Shown here piece after piece: positions 1 to 8,908 of a DNA stretch of 64,000 bases (position 1 is the first letter of the stretch; each line of letters opens with the position of its first letter). Source of the DNA: Clostridium omnivorum (GTDB lineage Bacteria > Bacillota > Clostridia > Clostridiales > Clostridiaceae); assembly GCF_026012015.1 (NCBI RefSeq), contig NZ_BRXR01000001.1:1910001-1974000 (forward strand), given 5' to 3'. A program made the position numbers and the translations under genes. A model generated the notes under the pieces. It had not been told where the DNA came from and made no database searches. It was given only the letters and a program-made list of their open reading frames with translations.

Positions 1-1
1 A

Positions 2-256
2 TATATGGAATGTACTCAATTCCTTTTAGCCGTTGGACTAGATAAAGGCTTTACTCAAAATAAGGTAAACTTAAAAAGTGTTGAATATGACTTGATCGAA
101 CAATTTGCTAATTTATATATTGATATAAATGATTTTATGGTTTGTTCCTCAAAGGATAATTACATATCCCTTTTAGAGGATTTTTTAAGCTTAAGTCCCT
201 CTCTTGGATTAACAGAAAAGGAAATAGAAGAGGGCTATAGAGATATTTATCTATAA
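2..256 (+). CDS. Unrecognised protein, C-terminal part
   Basis: The reading frame is open to the left edge of the window, so the gene probably starts outside it. An ATG lies at position 5, but with only four bases before it no ribosome binding site can be judged. At least 83 residues are visible, acidic towards the C-terminus, with no membrane segment or motif that I recognise. It ends about 100 bp before the exporter gene on the same strand. Function unknown. Confidence 0.5.
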   Translation, partial: YMECTQFLLAVGLDKGFTQNKVNLKSVEYDLIEQFANLYIDINDFMVCSSKDNYISLLEDFLSLSPSLGLTEKEIEEGYRDIYL

Positions 257-355
257 CCTTTTTTTACCGCAATAATAAATCATTTTATTGCAAATACTAA
301 AACAACTATCCTTGATATAGCAAAATATATATGGTTGTTTTAGGAGAGTGATTTA

Positions 356-787
356 ATGTCAGGTATAATATTTTCAATCATTGCCGGTATTGCTATGAGC
401 CTGCAAGGAGTTTTTAATACTCGCCTTGGCGAAAAAATCGGCACTTGGGAAACTAATGTTATTGTCCAGGGCTCTGGCCTGCTTTTATGTATTATTGTAT
501 ATTTTTTTCTTGGAGATGGAAACTTTAGGAGCATTAAAGAAGCAAATAAGCTTTACCTCCTAGGTGGTACTCTAGGAGTTATTATTATTTTTACAGTTAT
601 GAAAGGAATAAAGGCTCTAGGGCCAACATGCTCTATTGCCACCATTCTTGTTGCTCAGCTTACAGCTGCAGCTCTTATAGATGCTTTTGGACTTTTTGAT
701 TCAGAGCAAGTAAAGTTCGGAATGACGAAAATAATTGGAGTACTTGTAATGATTGCAGGCATTATTATTTTTAAATGGAAATGCTAA
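356..787 (+). CDS. YdcZ-type small DMT family exporter
   Basis: The 143-residue protein is almost entirely hydrophobic, with four to five membrane segments, and begins with the pattern typical of the YdcZ/DUF606 family (GIAMSLQGVFNTRLG). These are half-length members of the drug/metabolite transporter superfamily that usually work as dimers in the membrane; the substrate is unknown. An AGGAGAG site precedes the ATG by about 7 bases. A good terminator follows. The LysR gene downstream has its own leader, so the pair is probably not one operon, although it could regulate the exporter. Confidence 0.85.
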   Translation: MSGIIFSIIAGIAMSLQGVFNTRLGEKIGTWETNVIVQGSGLLLCIIVYFFLGDGNFRSIKEANKLYLLGGTLGVIIIFTVMKGIKALGPTCSIATILVAQLTAAALIDAFGLFDSEQVKFGMTKIIGVLVMIAGIIIFKWKC

Positions 788-808
788 CTTCATAATATAA
801 ACGTCCTT

Positions 809-830
809 AAACGCCTTAAGGGCGTTTTTC
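809..830 (+). terminator. Intrinsic terminator after the YdcZ-type gene
   Basis: Seven-base-pair stem (809-815 with 821-827) with a five-base loop, running into a T tract. Confidence 0.85.
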
Positions 831-939
831 TATTTTGTTAAAATTTACTTTGGTTATATTACATAAATTGATATAATATATATGTATTTGATTCGTACTA
901 CTTTTACTTATTTATATACATATAAAAGGAGAGCCTACT

Positions 940-1836
940 ATGGATTTTAAACAAATTGAAGCCTTCATCAATGTAGCTAAATATAAGAGTTTTTCAAAAG
1001 CTGCAAATACTATATTTTTATCTCAGCCTACTATAAGCTCTCATATTTCAAGTCTAGAAAAGGAATTAAACATACAATTATTTGATAGGAGCTCTAAGGA
1101 GGTTGTACTAACCTCTGCTGGAGAAGCCTTTCTTGAATATGCAATAGACCTTATAAATACAAGAAATAGTGCCATATCTCATATTTCCAGTTTCAGTGGA
1201 AATGTATCTGGTAAGCTGATTCTTGCCTCCAGCACCACTCCTTGTAATTCCATTGTGCCTGGTTTGGTTGAAGCATTTATGGAGCAATATCCTGAGGTTT
1301 CCTTTAACATATTAGAGCTTTCCTCTGGAGACATAATCGAAAACATATTAAAATTCAACTGTGAATTGGGCATTATAGGAAGAGCTACTAGGGATGATAA
1401 AATCAATTCCTATAAGCTTTTTGAGGACGAGTTAGTTCTTGTATCTAACCCAAATTTAAATCTTCCTGATAGGATAGATATTAAAAAACTGCTAGATTAT
1501 AAGTTTATACTTCGTGAAAGGAATTCAGCTACAAGAAAGAGCTTTGAAAACGCTCTTTTAGATTTAGATTTTGATCTAAATAGATTAAACATCTGTTGTG
1601 AAGTAAATAATCTTGATACTCTGATTCAATTTGTAAAGGCAGGTATTGGTGTTTCAGTAATGTCAAAGCAGGTTTGTGCTGACCATATAAAATGTGGAAC
1701 ACTTAAGATGAGCACTATAAATAAGCTGAATTTGAAAAGAGGTATTTATCTAATAACAAGCTCTAGAAGAACACTAACGCCCACTGCCAATGCCTTTTTT
1801 AATCTATGCAAAGAAAGATTTAGATTTGAAGAATAG
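940..1836 (+). CDS. LysR family transcriptional regulator
   Basis: 298 residues, the normal LysR length. Residues 1-60 form the winged helix-turn-helix (FSKAANTIFLSQPTISSHIS); residues about 90-295 form the periplasmic-binding-protein-like effector domain. The start has an AAAGGAGAG site nine bases upstream. The N-terminus (MDFKQIEAFINVAKYKSFSK) resembles clostridial regulators linked to selenium metabolism; this is from memory and is only suggestive. It would fit the UGA-containing gene at 15.6 kb. No neighbouring operon identifies its target; the YdcZ-type exporter just upstream is a candidate. Confidence 0.9.
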   Translation: MDFKQIEAFINVAKYKSFSKAANTIFLSQPTISSHISSLEKELNIQLFDRSSKEVVLTSAGEAFLEYAIDLINTRNSAISHISSFSGNVSGKLILASSTTPCNSIVPGLVEAFMEQYPEVSFNILELSSGDIIENILKFNCELGIIGRATRDDKINSYKLFEDELVLVSNPNLNLPDRIDIKKLLDYKFILRERNSATRKSFENALLDLDFDLNRLNICCEVNNLDTLIQFVKAGIGVSVMSKQVCADHIKCGTLKMSTINKLNLKRGIYLITSSRRTLTPTANAFFNLCKERFRFEE

Positions 1837-1839
1837 AAA

Positions 1840-1968
1840 ATAGGTAAGAAGTAAAAAGTAAGAAGTTTAAGCTTTTCAGCGGAGCTGAAAAACTTAAACT
1901 TCAATTTATTTTGCCTATGGCAAAATTTAATTAACTCTTACCTCTTAGTTCTTACTTTTTACCTTTTT
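1840..1968. repeat. Nested inverted-repeat element between LysR and permease genes
   Basis: Outer arms (1851-1864 and 1949-1962) are a perfect 14-bp inverted repeat rich in GTAAAAAGTAAGAA. Inside lie two further hairpins: 1863-1901 (AAGTTTAAG, then TTTTCAGC, both with complements) and 1909-1925 (TTTTGCC/GGCAAAA). It sits between two convergent genes and may act as a two-way terminator, but its size and nesting are unlike the simple terminators elsewhere in the window and suggest a small mobile-type repeat. Confidence 0.7.
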
Positions 1969-1992
1969 ATACTCCACCTAATTAGTATAATT

Positions 1993-3075
1993 TTAAAGAA
2001 TAAAATTTGCTAATATACCACTTATTATTCCTATAGCTGCTACTCCAGCTACTACAGAAACTAAAACCTTTCTAGAAAAGCCTCTTCTTATTATAAGTAT
2101 TGACGGAAGGCTCACTGCTGGTAAAGTCATAAGCAGTGCCCCAGCTGGTCCTGAAGTTAGTCCAAAGCTTAATAATGTTTGAATTAGTGGAATTTCAGCT
2201 GCAGTAGGAATTACAAATAATGTACCTGTTATAGCAAGAATAATAATTCCTATGATGCTGTTCACCCACGCAGCTCCTGCCATTGGGAAAAGCCATACTC
2301 TTATAGCTCCAAGTATAGTAACAACCACCACATAAGCGGGAATTGTATCAATAATTAGCTGCCATAGTGCTTTTATCCACCTAATAAATATATTTCCTAC
2401 CTCTAGATCTTCTTCATCTTCATAATCAGGAATTACGTCTAAATCAACATCTTCATTTTCTGATATCTTTCCAGCAAAAGTTGCTATTCCAAATACCATT
2501 ACTAATCCGATTACAACTCTAAATATTGCATAATTCCATCCAAGAACAAATCCCATAAATATTATGGTTGCTGGGTTCAGTACTGGATTCCCAAGAAAAA
2601 ATGCTACTGCTGAATTTACAGATGCAGAGCGTTTTCTAAGCCCAACTGCAACTGGAGCTGCACAACAAGAGCACATCATTCCTGGAAGCGCCGCTGCCCC
2701 AGCAGCTGCTGTACTTCCTAACCCTTGTCCACCAAAAGCCCTCTTTATCCAAGCCCTAGGAATAGCTACTTGCACTAATGAACCTAAAAGTAGTCCTAAA
2801 ACTACAGCTTTCCATACAGCATTAAAATAGTCTATAAAATACTTTTTTGCTGCCTCTATTGAAAAAGCAGGGGCTTTCCCAGCCTTATCAACAATTATAG
2901 AAGTACCTATATTATGCTTTGGAATTGCTTTTTCTATGGTCTTATGATAATATGGATTCCATTTCACATTATAGAGTCCTATAATCATAACTAATAAAAA
3001 TACTGCTATTAGTCCGTATTTCACCAAACGCTTATTACTATTGTTTTTAGTAGATTTTATAGTGTTTAGAGACAT
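1993..3075 (-). CDS. ArsP/DUF318-type permease
   Basis: 360 residues with about eight membrane segments and a charged cytoplasmic loop near residues 210-230 (EDEEDLEVG). The conserved cysteine motif of the UPF0718/ArsP permease family is present after the third segment (GMMCSCCAAPVAVGLRKR). Characterised relatives export trivalent organoarsenicals; others are of unknown substrate, so arsenic export is only a possibility. The start has a strong AAAGGAGG site. The zinc-ribbon gene lies 150 bp upstream on the same strand, separated by a 19-bp palindrome. Confidence 0.85.
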   Translation of the reverse strand: MSLNTIKSTKNNSNKRLVKYGLIAVFLLVMIIGLYNVKWNPYYHKTIEKAIPKHNIGTSIIVDKAGKAPAFSIEAAKKYFIDYFNAVWKAVVLGLLLGSLVQVAIPRAWIKRAFGGQGLGSTAAAGAAALPGMMCSCCAAPVAVGLRKRSASVNSAVAFFLGNPVLNPATIIFMGFVLGWNYAIFRVVIGLVMVFGIATFAGKISENEDVDLDVIPDYEDEEDLEVGNIFIRWIKALWQLIIDTIPAYVVVVTILGAIRVWLFPMAGAAWVNSIIGIIILAITGTLFVIPTAAEIPLIQTLLSFGLTSGPAGALLMTLPAVSLPSILIIRRGFSRKVLVSVVAGVAAIGIISGILANFIL

Positions 3076-3181
3076 TTATTTTCCTCCTTTATATAATAAA
3101 TATTAAAGTATTTGCATATTTAATTCTAAACACTATTATTTAATAGTCCAATCGATATTTCAAATACTTAAATCTTCATCT

Positions 3182-3229
3182 ATAGATAGAACCTATAGAA
3201 CAAAATATTATTCTATAGGTTCTATCTAT
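3182..3229. repeat. Perfect 19-bp inverted repeat
   Basis: Arms 3182-3200 and 3211-3229 are perfectly complementary around a ten-base AT loop. The right arm touches the stop codon of the zinc-ribbon gene. No T tract follows on the minus strand, so it is not a textbook terminator; it could attenuate or stabilise the mRNA reaching the permease gene or bind a dimeric regulator. Confidence 0.85.
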
Positions 3230-3423
3230 TAGTGCCCACATCCATTGCATCCAGAACAGTTTCCTCCGCCGCAGCTTCCACCTTTTCCATAAAACTTTCC
3301 TTTATAAACTCTAACTATGCTTGTACTCTTGCATTTAGGACATATTACCTTCTCTTCGTCATTATTTACAATTTCAAAAAAGTCTTCCCCGCAATTTTCA
3401 CATTTAAAATCGATTAATGCCAT
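3229..3423 (-). CDS. FmdB-like zinc-ribbon protein
   Basis: 64 residues from the ATG at 3423, chosen because the N-terminus then matches the family (MALIDFKCENCGEDFFE) and a run of seven G lies about 11 bases upstream. An in-frame TTG at 3519 would add 32 residues without a clear ribosome site. The protein has two CxxC knuckles (CENC, CPKC) forming a zinc ribbon, then a glycine/cysteine tail ending CSGCNGCGH that could bind more metal. Family members are regulatory or assembly factors of mostly unknown role. Its place before the permease suggests a metal- or metalloid-related function. Confidence 0.8.
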   Translation of the reverse strand: MALIDFKCENCGEDFFEIVNNDEEKVICPKCKSTSIVRVYKGKFYGKGGSCGGGNCSGCNGCGH

Positions 3424-3583
3424 ATAAACATTTACCCCCCCATAGTCTATACTCTTAAAAACTTCTAATGCCTGCTTACAAAAACTTTTATTAGCAGCCG
3501 TAATATCCAAAATTTTCAATTACCTGTATCATTATTATACTCCAATCATAATATATAATGGAATCATTTTTTAGGAGGACTCC

Positions 3584-4777
3584 ATGTTTTCTTTTAAAAG
3601 CAAATTAGATATTAATTTAAAAGCCTCCATGGATGGTAAGAGCTATAAAAGCTATAGAGTGATAATAAAATGTAAAAATATAAGAGAGCATGTAGAAAGT
3701 AAAATTAGAGGATATAAAGGCGATATTATTCATTCTATTCCATCTATAAACTGTATTTGTGCAAACTTATCTTATAATAGTATTGAAAGGCTTTTAGAAC
3801 ATCCCGAGGTAGAATTTATTGCCTTTGATAAAATGGCTATACTATCAGGCAGCAGTATTCTCAGCGCTAATGGTGTTTCCTTTCAAGAAAGATACAAACT
3901 TACCGGAAAAGGCATAGGAATAGGCCTTGTGGACTCAGGTGTTTATCCTCATCCTGATTTATTACACCCAAATAATAAAATAAAATGTTTTGTTGACCTC
4001 ATAAATAACTATAAGTACCCCTATGATGATAATGGACACGGCACATTTATGAGCGGAATTATAGCTGGTAGTGGATATAGCTCAAAAGGAATGTACAAGG
4101 GTATAGCAGAAAATAGTTCCTTGTATGTAATAAAAGCCTTTAATAGCCTTGGGAGAGGCTATGTATCCACAATACTCTCAGCTATAGAAAAGCTAATAAG
4201 TGATAGAGCTGACTATAATCTTAAGATTATCTGCCTGCCCTTTGAACTTCTTGAACAGGATAAATTCATTCTTTCACTCTTTTCAAAGCTATTTGATGAA
4301 GCATTAAAAAACAATATGGTTGTAGTTGTACCTAGCGGAAATAATGGCAGTACGGAGAGCTCCATAAGGGGCATTGCTACTTTAAATAACTGTATCACCG
4401 TTGGAGGTCTTGATACTCGTGGAATGATAAAGCCCTATATATATGCCTCAGCGGGTCCTTATTCAAAGCTTGAAAAGCCAGATATAGCATCTGCATGTGT
4501 AGATATTTGCTCCTTAAACACAAATAAAGATTTCATTTCTGAAAGAAATGGAATGAAGGTATATAGTCAGGCTTTAGATAGCCCTTATACTAACTATAGC
4601 GGTACCTCTTGCGCAGCAGCCTACATAAGCGGTGTATGTTCTCTACTATATGAAAACAATCCAGAGTTAAGCTTTAAGGATATGTTATCCTTACTTAAAG
4701 TATCCTGCAAATTGCTTGATATTTTCAAATGGTCTCAAGGTGCTGGAATGGTGGATTTAAATAAGCTTTTACCTTAA
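3584..4777 (+). CDS. Subtilisin-like (S8) serine protease
   Basis: 397 residues. The catalytic triad is complete: Asp117 (LVDSGVYPHPD), His152 (NGHGTFMSG) and Ser342 (GTSCAAAY), with the oxyanion asparagine at 253 (PSGNNG). Residues 1-85 look like an inhibitor-type propeptide. No signal peptide is visible, so the enzyme may act in the cytoplasm or spore, or leave by another route. It has a TAGGAGGAC site and stands alone between divergent and co-directional neighbours. It is shorter than the Csp germination proteases of clostridia, and I see nothing that links it to them. Confidence 0.92.
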   Translation: MFSFKSKLDINLKASMDGKSYKSYRVIIKCKNIREHVESKIRGYKGDIIHSIPSINCICANLSYNSIERLLEHPEVEFIAFDKMAILSGSSILSANGVSFQERYKLTGKGIGIGLVDSGVYPHPDLLHPNNKIKCFVDLINNYKYPYDDNGHGTFMSGIIAGSGYSSKGMYKGIAENSSLYVIKAFNSLGRGYVSTILSAIEKLISDRADYNLKIICLPFELLEQDKFILSLFSKLFDEALKNNMVVVVPSGNNGSTESSIRGIATLNNCITVGGLDTRGMIKPYIYASAGPYSKLEKPDIASACVDICSLNTNKDFISERNGMKVYSQALDSPYTNYSGTSCAAAYISGVCSLLYENNPELSFKDMLSLLKVSCKLLDIFKWSQGAGMVDLNKLLP

Positions 4778-4807
4778 TATTAATTATCCTCAAATATTAA
4801 TTTTTTT
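4774..4807 (+). terminator. Possible weak terminator after the S8 protease
   Basis: An eight-base AT-only inverted repeat (4774-4781 with 4793-4800) beginning in the stop codon region, followed by seven T. Confidence 0.4.
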
Positions 4808-4859
4808 AGAATTATCGTTATTACCTATATAAATGCATGGAAAATTGTTGTAATATATT

Positions 4860-4891
4860 AATAATAGATAAATTAATATTTATCTATTATT
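4860..4891. promoter_or_regulatory. 14-bp palindrome upstream of ferritin
   Basis: Perfect inverted repeat (4860-4873 with 4878-4891, four-base centre) about 75 bp before the ferritin start. It is AT-only, so chance is possible, but the place suits an operator. Confidence 0.35.
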
Positions 4892-4968
4892 TGAATCAAA
4901 ATAACAATAATTAAAACTAAACACTAAAAATAAAATTGTATTTACAAAAAACATAAGGAGGAAATTAA

Positions 4969-5484
4969 ATGTTAAGTGAAAAACTAGTGAAGGTTATTAA
5001 TAGCCAAATTAACTATGAATTTTATTCAGAATTAGTATACCTAGCAATGTCTGCATACTGCGCGGACCAAGACTTAGAGGGTTTTGCACACTTCTTTAGG
5101 ATTCAGGCAGAAGAAGAGAGATTTCATGCTATGAAATTCTATGACTATATTATTGGAACTTCAGAAAGAGTAATGTTAACTGGAATCCCTGAGCCTCAAA
5201 ATAATTATTCATCCTTGCTAGATGTGTTCAAATCAGCTTTAGAACATGAAAAATCTAATACAAGGAACATATATGGAATAGCTGATATTGCCATGGATGA
5301 AAGAAATCATGCTACTACTAGCTTTTTAAAATGGTTTATAGACGAGCAGGTTGAAGAAGAAGCTCTTTTCACTACCTTAATTAAGAAGTTAGAAAGAATA
5401 GGTGATGATAGCGCTGCTTTATATATTTTAGATACAGAGCTTGCAGCAAGAGTATTTACTCCACCAGCCGCTACAAATGTATAA
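4969..5484 (+). CDS. ftn: Ferritin (iron storage, ferroxidase)
   Basis: 171 residues, the normal length for bacterial non-haem ferritin. All ferroxidase ligands known from E. coli FtnA occur at the same numbers: Glu17, Glu50, His53, Glu94, Gln127, Glu130. It forms a 24-subunit shell that oxidises Fe2+ and stores Fe3+ in the cytoplasm. The start has an AAGGAGGAA site. It is a single-gene unit closed by a terminator shared with the convergent peptidase gene. Confidence 0.95.
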   Translation: MLSEKLVKVINSQINYEFYSELVYLAMSAYCADQDLEGFAHFFRIQAEEERFHAMKFYDYIIGTSERVMLTGIPEPQNNYSSLLDVFKSALEHEKSNTRNIYGIADIAMDERNHATTSFLKWFIDEQVEEEALFTTLIKKLERIGDDSAALYILDTELAARVFTPPAATNV

Positions 5485-5489
5485 AATGT

Positions 5490-5517
5490 AAAAACCCCTA
5501 GCAAGGGGTTTTATTTT
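5490..5517. terminator. Bidirectional terminator, ferritin / M23 peptidase
   Basis: Eight-base stem AAAACCCC/GGGGTTTT with a six-base loop, with T runs on both strands. Confidence 0.9.
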
Positions 5518-5527
5518 ATGCTGTTTT

Positions 5528-6802
5528 TTATTGTTTTAAATATTGGGTTGGGTTCTTAGCCACACCATTTACTCTTAATTCAAAATGAACATGAGGTCCA
5601 GTACTTCTTCCTGTATTACCAACCTCGGCTATTTTGTCTCCACGTTTAACTTCTCTTCCTTTTGAAACATTTAGAACACTACAATGTCCATAAAAAGTTT
5701 CTATACCATTTCCATGATCAATTTTAATCATATTACCATAGCCATCCTCAACGCCTGAAAAGCTTACTACTCCGTCTAGGGCTGCATATATTGGTGTTCC
5801 AATAGGCGCTCCTATATCTATTCCATTATGCATCCTGCCCCATCTCATTCCAAAACTCGAGGTATAAGTGCCTCTTGAAGGAACAGATAAGAAGGCTATA
5901 TCCCCGGTAATTGGATTCTTTGTGCCCTTTTCAACTACTACATTAGTTGGTTTAGCTAATACCTGCTCACTCATAACCTTAGAATCCACTATCTTGCTAT
6001 TTTCTAAAGTTACTTCCTTATGTACTAGCTTCTCTCCTTCTTTTCCATTGCTCTTTACCTTACTGTCACCCAAAAAAAGCTCATCACTCCACGCTATAGT
6101 AGTTGATGGTGGTATAGCTTCTTTAACTTCTGTTTCACCCTTTATCTTAAAGCTTATAAGCGGATTTTTTCTCTTTTCATTTACCTTTTCCAATTTCTCA
6201 GCTGCTTGCTTAGGTTCCTCAACTTGAGACAATAAAACCTTTTTTTCTGAATAGCTGATCTTGTTAGGAGTACCACTTTGTTTTATTTTTACGTTACTTT
6301 TAGCAGCATAAAAGGAGCTCATTAAATTCAAAACCTGATTGCCCTCTTTTTCATTAGCCAGTAGCGCAGCATCCTTTCCATCTATATTCATCACAACTGC
6401 ATTAACTTCTATATCACTTCCATTTAAAATGGAACTTCCTAAATTGTTTATATCTTTAACTAGTAAATCATCATCAACTTTTACCTTACTAATTAATATC
6501 TCATTGTATGGAGCTTTCATACCAAAACGTGTTATTATCTGCTCAAGGGTTTTACTTACATACTCAACATCGGCATTGTTCTTTACAAAGGCTACAGTAT
6601 TATCTCCTATAGATACCTCATAGGCATTGGGCTTCATTTCATAATAAAATAAGATGCATACTATTATGGTGGCGGCAATTGTTAATAAACTAAGAAATCT
6701 TCTATGCTTTTGAGCACTTTCCAAATTTGCCTCCTCCTCTCTCACCTTTCTAATATAACCACTTAATCCAAAAAATATAATTTTTTCATGTATTTTTTTC
6801 AA
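5528..6802 (-). CDS. Membrane-anchored M23 metallopeptidase with G5-like domain
   Basis: 424 residues. One membrane segment at about 36-54 anchors the protein, with the rest outside. The middle part around 245-300 has the pattern of a G5 domain. The M23 (LytM) domain fills the C-terminus: His325 and Asp329 (HNGID), His373 (YGHC), and the HxH pair His404/His406 (HVHFE) bind zinc. Such enzymes cut peptide cross-links in peptidoglycan during growth, division or sporulation. All ligands are present, so it should be active rather than an EnvC-type activator. It is transcribed away from dnaD from a shared intergenic region. Confidence 0.92.
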   Translation of the reverse strand: MKKIHEKIIFFGLSGYIRKVREEEANLESAQKHRRFLSLLTIAATIIVCILFYYEMKPNAYEVSIGDNTVAFVKNNADVEYVSKTLEQIITRFGMKAPYNEILISKVKVDDDLLVKDINNLGSSILNGSDIEVNAVVMNIDGKDAALLANEKEGNQVLNLMSSFYAAKSNVKIKQSGTPNKISYSEKKVLLSQVEEPKQAAEKLEKVNEKRKNPLISFKIKGETEVKEAIPPSTTIAWSDELFLGDSKVKSNGKEGEKLVHKEVTLENSKIVDSKVMSEQVLAKPTNVVVEKGTKNPITGDIAFLSVPSRGTYTSSFGMRWGRMHNGIDIGAPIGTPIYAALDGVVSFSGVEDGYGNMIKIDHGNGIETFYGHCSVLNVSKGREVKRGDKIAEVGNTGRSTGPHVHFELRVNGVAKNPTQYLKQ

Positions 6803-6863
6803 TAATATGAATAATTTTATATAACATGTCCATATTTAAACTATAATTGACAATTCTTAATCA

Positions 6864-6892
6864 TTGAGTAAAACCCAACATTTTGTTATAAT
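6864..6892 (+). promoter_or_regulatory. Sigma-A-type promoter of dnaD-dnaC
   Basis: TTGAGT at 6864-6869, a 17-base spacer, and TATAAT at 6887-6892, about 55 bases before the dnaD start. Confidence 0.75.
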
Positions 6893-6947
6893 CAGTTTGT
6901 ATAATACTACATATAGTATTAATTTTTTATAGAAAGGGCGAGGTTTG

Positions 6948-7931
6948 ATGAGCACTTTCATTTTTAAAACTAAAACCTTCGATTACACTCCAGTAAGTAA
7001 TATTTTTATAGATAAATATATGCCTAAAGCAAGAGGTGAATATGTTAAAGTATACCTCCTAGGACTAAAATACTGCCTTGGAGGAGAACTTGGGGTTAAT
7101 TCCTCTATTCTAGCAGGCACTCTTCACCTTTTAGAAACTGATATAATTAATGCTTGGAATTATTGGAATGACGAAGGAGTAATAAGAATGATCCCTGTTG
7201 ATAACATGGGAAATTACAATATAGAATTTTTAGATTTAGAAGCATGCAATGAGGATAGTTCAGATAACATTAACTTACTAACTGAATTAAATAAAGGCAC
7301 CAATAAGGATATGCTGCAGGACATAGAAAAGCTTATTGGAAGACCGCTTTCTCCTCGGGAAATGACCATGTATTTGGGCTGGCAAAAAGACTTCAGTTTT
7401 CCACCAGAGCTTATACTAATTTTAATTCAGTACTGTGTTTCTAAAGGTAAAACAGATTCTAGGTACATAGAAAAGATTGCCATGGCTTGGTATGATTCAA
7501 AAATACGAACCATAGAAGATGCCCAAAGCTTTATAAAAAAGCATGAGGATAAGTGGATTAAAATCAGAAAAATTCTAACCTATCTAGGCATAAAGGATGC
7601 TGAGGTTATGAAACCACAGGAGGACATGCTTGATAAGTGGATTAACATATACAAATTTCCTCTTGAAATTATATATAAAGCTTGTGATATTTGTTTTGAA
7701 AGAATTAACAAGGCTGACTTTAAATATATCGACGGCATATTAAACAGTTGGTTTAAAGATGGAATAAAAACCTTAGAAGACGTAGCAAAAAAAGATTTAA
7801 AGAAAAGCAACTTTAAAAAGGCTAACAGCTACAAGGCAAGTAATGATAGTTTTAATGACTTTGATCAAAGAACCTATGACTTTGATAGTCTAGAAAAAAG
7901 GTTGTTAGGATGGGAGAAAGATGATGATTAA
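6948..7931 (+). CDS. dnaD: DnaD-like primosome protein
   Basis: 327 residues from the ATG at 6948 (a TTG three bases earlier is too close to the GGGCGAGG site). It has an N-terminal winged-helix part and two later DnaD/DnaB2-type helical repeats (residues about 125-195 and 210-285), the second with the WFKDGIKT pattern. DnaD-family proteins help load the replicative helicase at the origin and at restart sites. Its last codons overlap the start of the helicase-loader gene, which supports that role. Confidence 0.9.
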   Translation: MSTFIFKTKTFDYTPVSNIFIDKYMPKARGEYVKVYLLGLKYCLGGELGVNSSILAGTLHLLETDIINAWNYWNDEGVIRMIPVDNMGNYNIEFLDLEACNEDSSDNINLLTELNKGTNKDMLQDIEKLIGRPLSPREMTMYLGWQKDFSFPPELILILIQYCVSKGKTDSRYIEKIAMAWYDSKIRTIEDAQSFIKKHEDKWIKIRKILTYLGIKDAEVMKPQEDMLDKWINIYKFPLEIIYKACDICFERINKADFKYIDGILNSWFKDGIKTLEDVAKKDLKKSNFKKANSYKASNDSFNDFDQRTYDFDSLEKRLLGWEKDDD

Positions 7932-8904
7932 CGGGTATCAAAGCGAAATTCTTAAAATATACGAAAGCATAAGAGAAGAAGAAGAAAAGGCTTTGAAGGA
8001 AAGAAGAAATAAGATAGAAATTTCACTTCCAGAGGTTTTAAACTTGGAAAGAGCTATCGGAAAGCTCTGCATTGAGCTTTCCATAAGCGCATTTAAGGAT
8101 ATTGAAAATAGGGAAAAACATCTAGAAACCCTAAGGAGGCAGATTACGGACCTAAGAGTTCAAAAATCAGAACTTTTAGTATCTCATGGATATACTGTAG
8201 ACTATCTAGATTTACATTATAGATGTCCAAAGTGCAAAGACACGGGTTTCATAACCAGAGAACGTTGTTCCTGCTACAAGCAGAAGCTTGTACAAATTCA
8301 TTATAGGGATTCTGACCTTAATGAGCTTATAAAAACTAATAACTTTGACAATTTTAACTTTGAATATTACTCTTCTAGACGTGAAGGCGATGAACATGAA
8401 AGCCCTAGAAAAAATATAGAGAAGATTTCATCTAAATGTATGAATTACATAAAAGAATTTAATTTTACTAAAGAAAATTTCTTATTCTTTGGTAGCTCTG
8501 GTACAGGAAAGACCTTTTTATCAAACTGTATAGCAAAGGAACTCTTAGATAAAGGCTATCTTGTTGTTTATAGAACAGTAGAAGAGTTAGTGAGTAATCT
8601 TAAAAAAATTAAATTTGAAAATGATGATAGTTTAGAGGAATTACTTATAAATTGCGACCTACTTATAATAGACGATCTAGGAACAGAGCAAATAAATGAA
8701 TTTTCTAAAACTGAGTTTTTTAATTTTTTAAATAAAAAATTACTTAAGGAAAAAAAGATGATTATTTCAACTAATTATACTCTAGAACAACTAATGAGAA
8801 GATATTCTGAAAGAATATACTCCAGATTACTTGGAAACTTCTCACTTTGCAAGTTCTACGGCGACGATATAAGAATAAAGAAAAATTTAAGCAAAGCAAG
8901 ATAA
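7921..8904 (+). CDS. dnaC: DnaC/DnaI-type helicase loader ATPase
   Basis: 327 residues, starting inside the end of dnaD (11-bp overlap, site GGGAGA). A cysteine cluster (CPKCKDTGF, CSCYK) at about residues 101-120 probably binds zinc, as in DnaI. The AAA+ part carries Walker A (GSSGTGKT, about 188-195) and Walker B (LLIIDDLGTE). It should load the replicative helicase together with the DnaD-like protein. A 62-base hairpin and a strong terminator follow. Confidence 0.93.
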   Translation: MMINGYQSEILKIYESIREEEEKALKERRNKIEISLPEVLNLERAIGKLCIELSISAFKDIENREKHLETLRRQITDLRVQKSELLVSHGYTVDYLDLHYRCPKCKDTGFITRERCSCYKQKLVQIHYRDSDLNELIKTNNFDNFNFEYYSSRREGDEHESPRKNIEKISSKCMNYIKEFNFTKENFLFFGSSGTGKTFLSNCIAKELLDKGYLVVYRTVEELVSNLKKIKFENDDSLEELLINCDLLIIDDLGTEQINEFSKTEFFNFLNKKLLKEKKMIISTNYTLEQLMRRYSERIYSRLLGNFSLCKFYGDDIRIKKNLSKAR

Positions 8905-8908
8905 TTAA

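Noticed and set aside
3424-3519. Longer form of the zinc-ribbon protein from a TTG at 3519
   Set aside because: The added 32 residues do not resemble the family and the ribosome site is poor; the ATG at 3423 gives the normal start.
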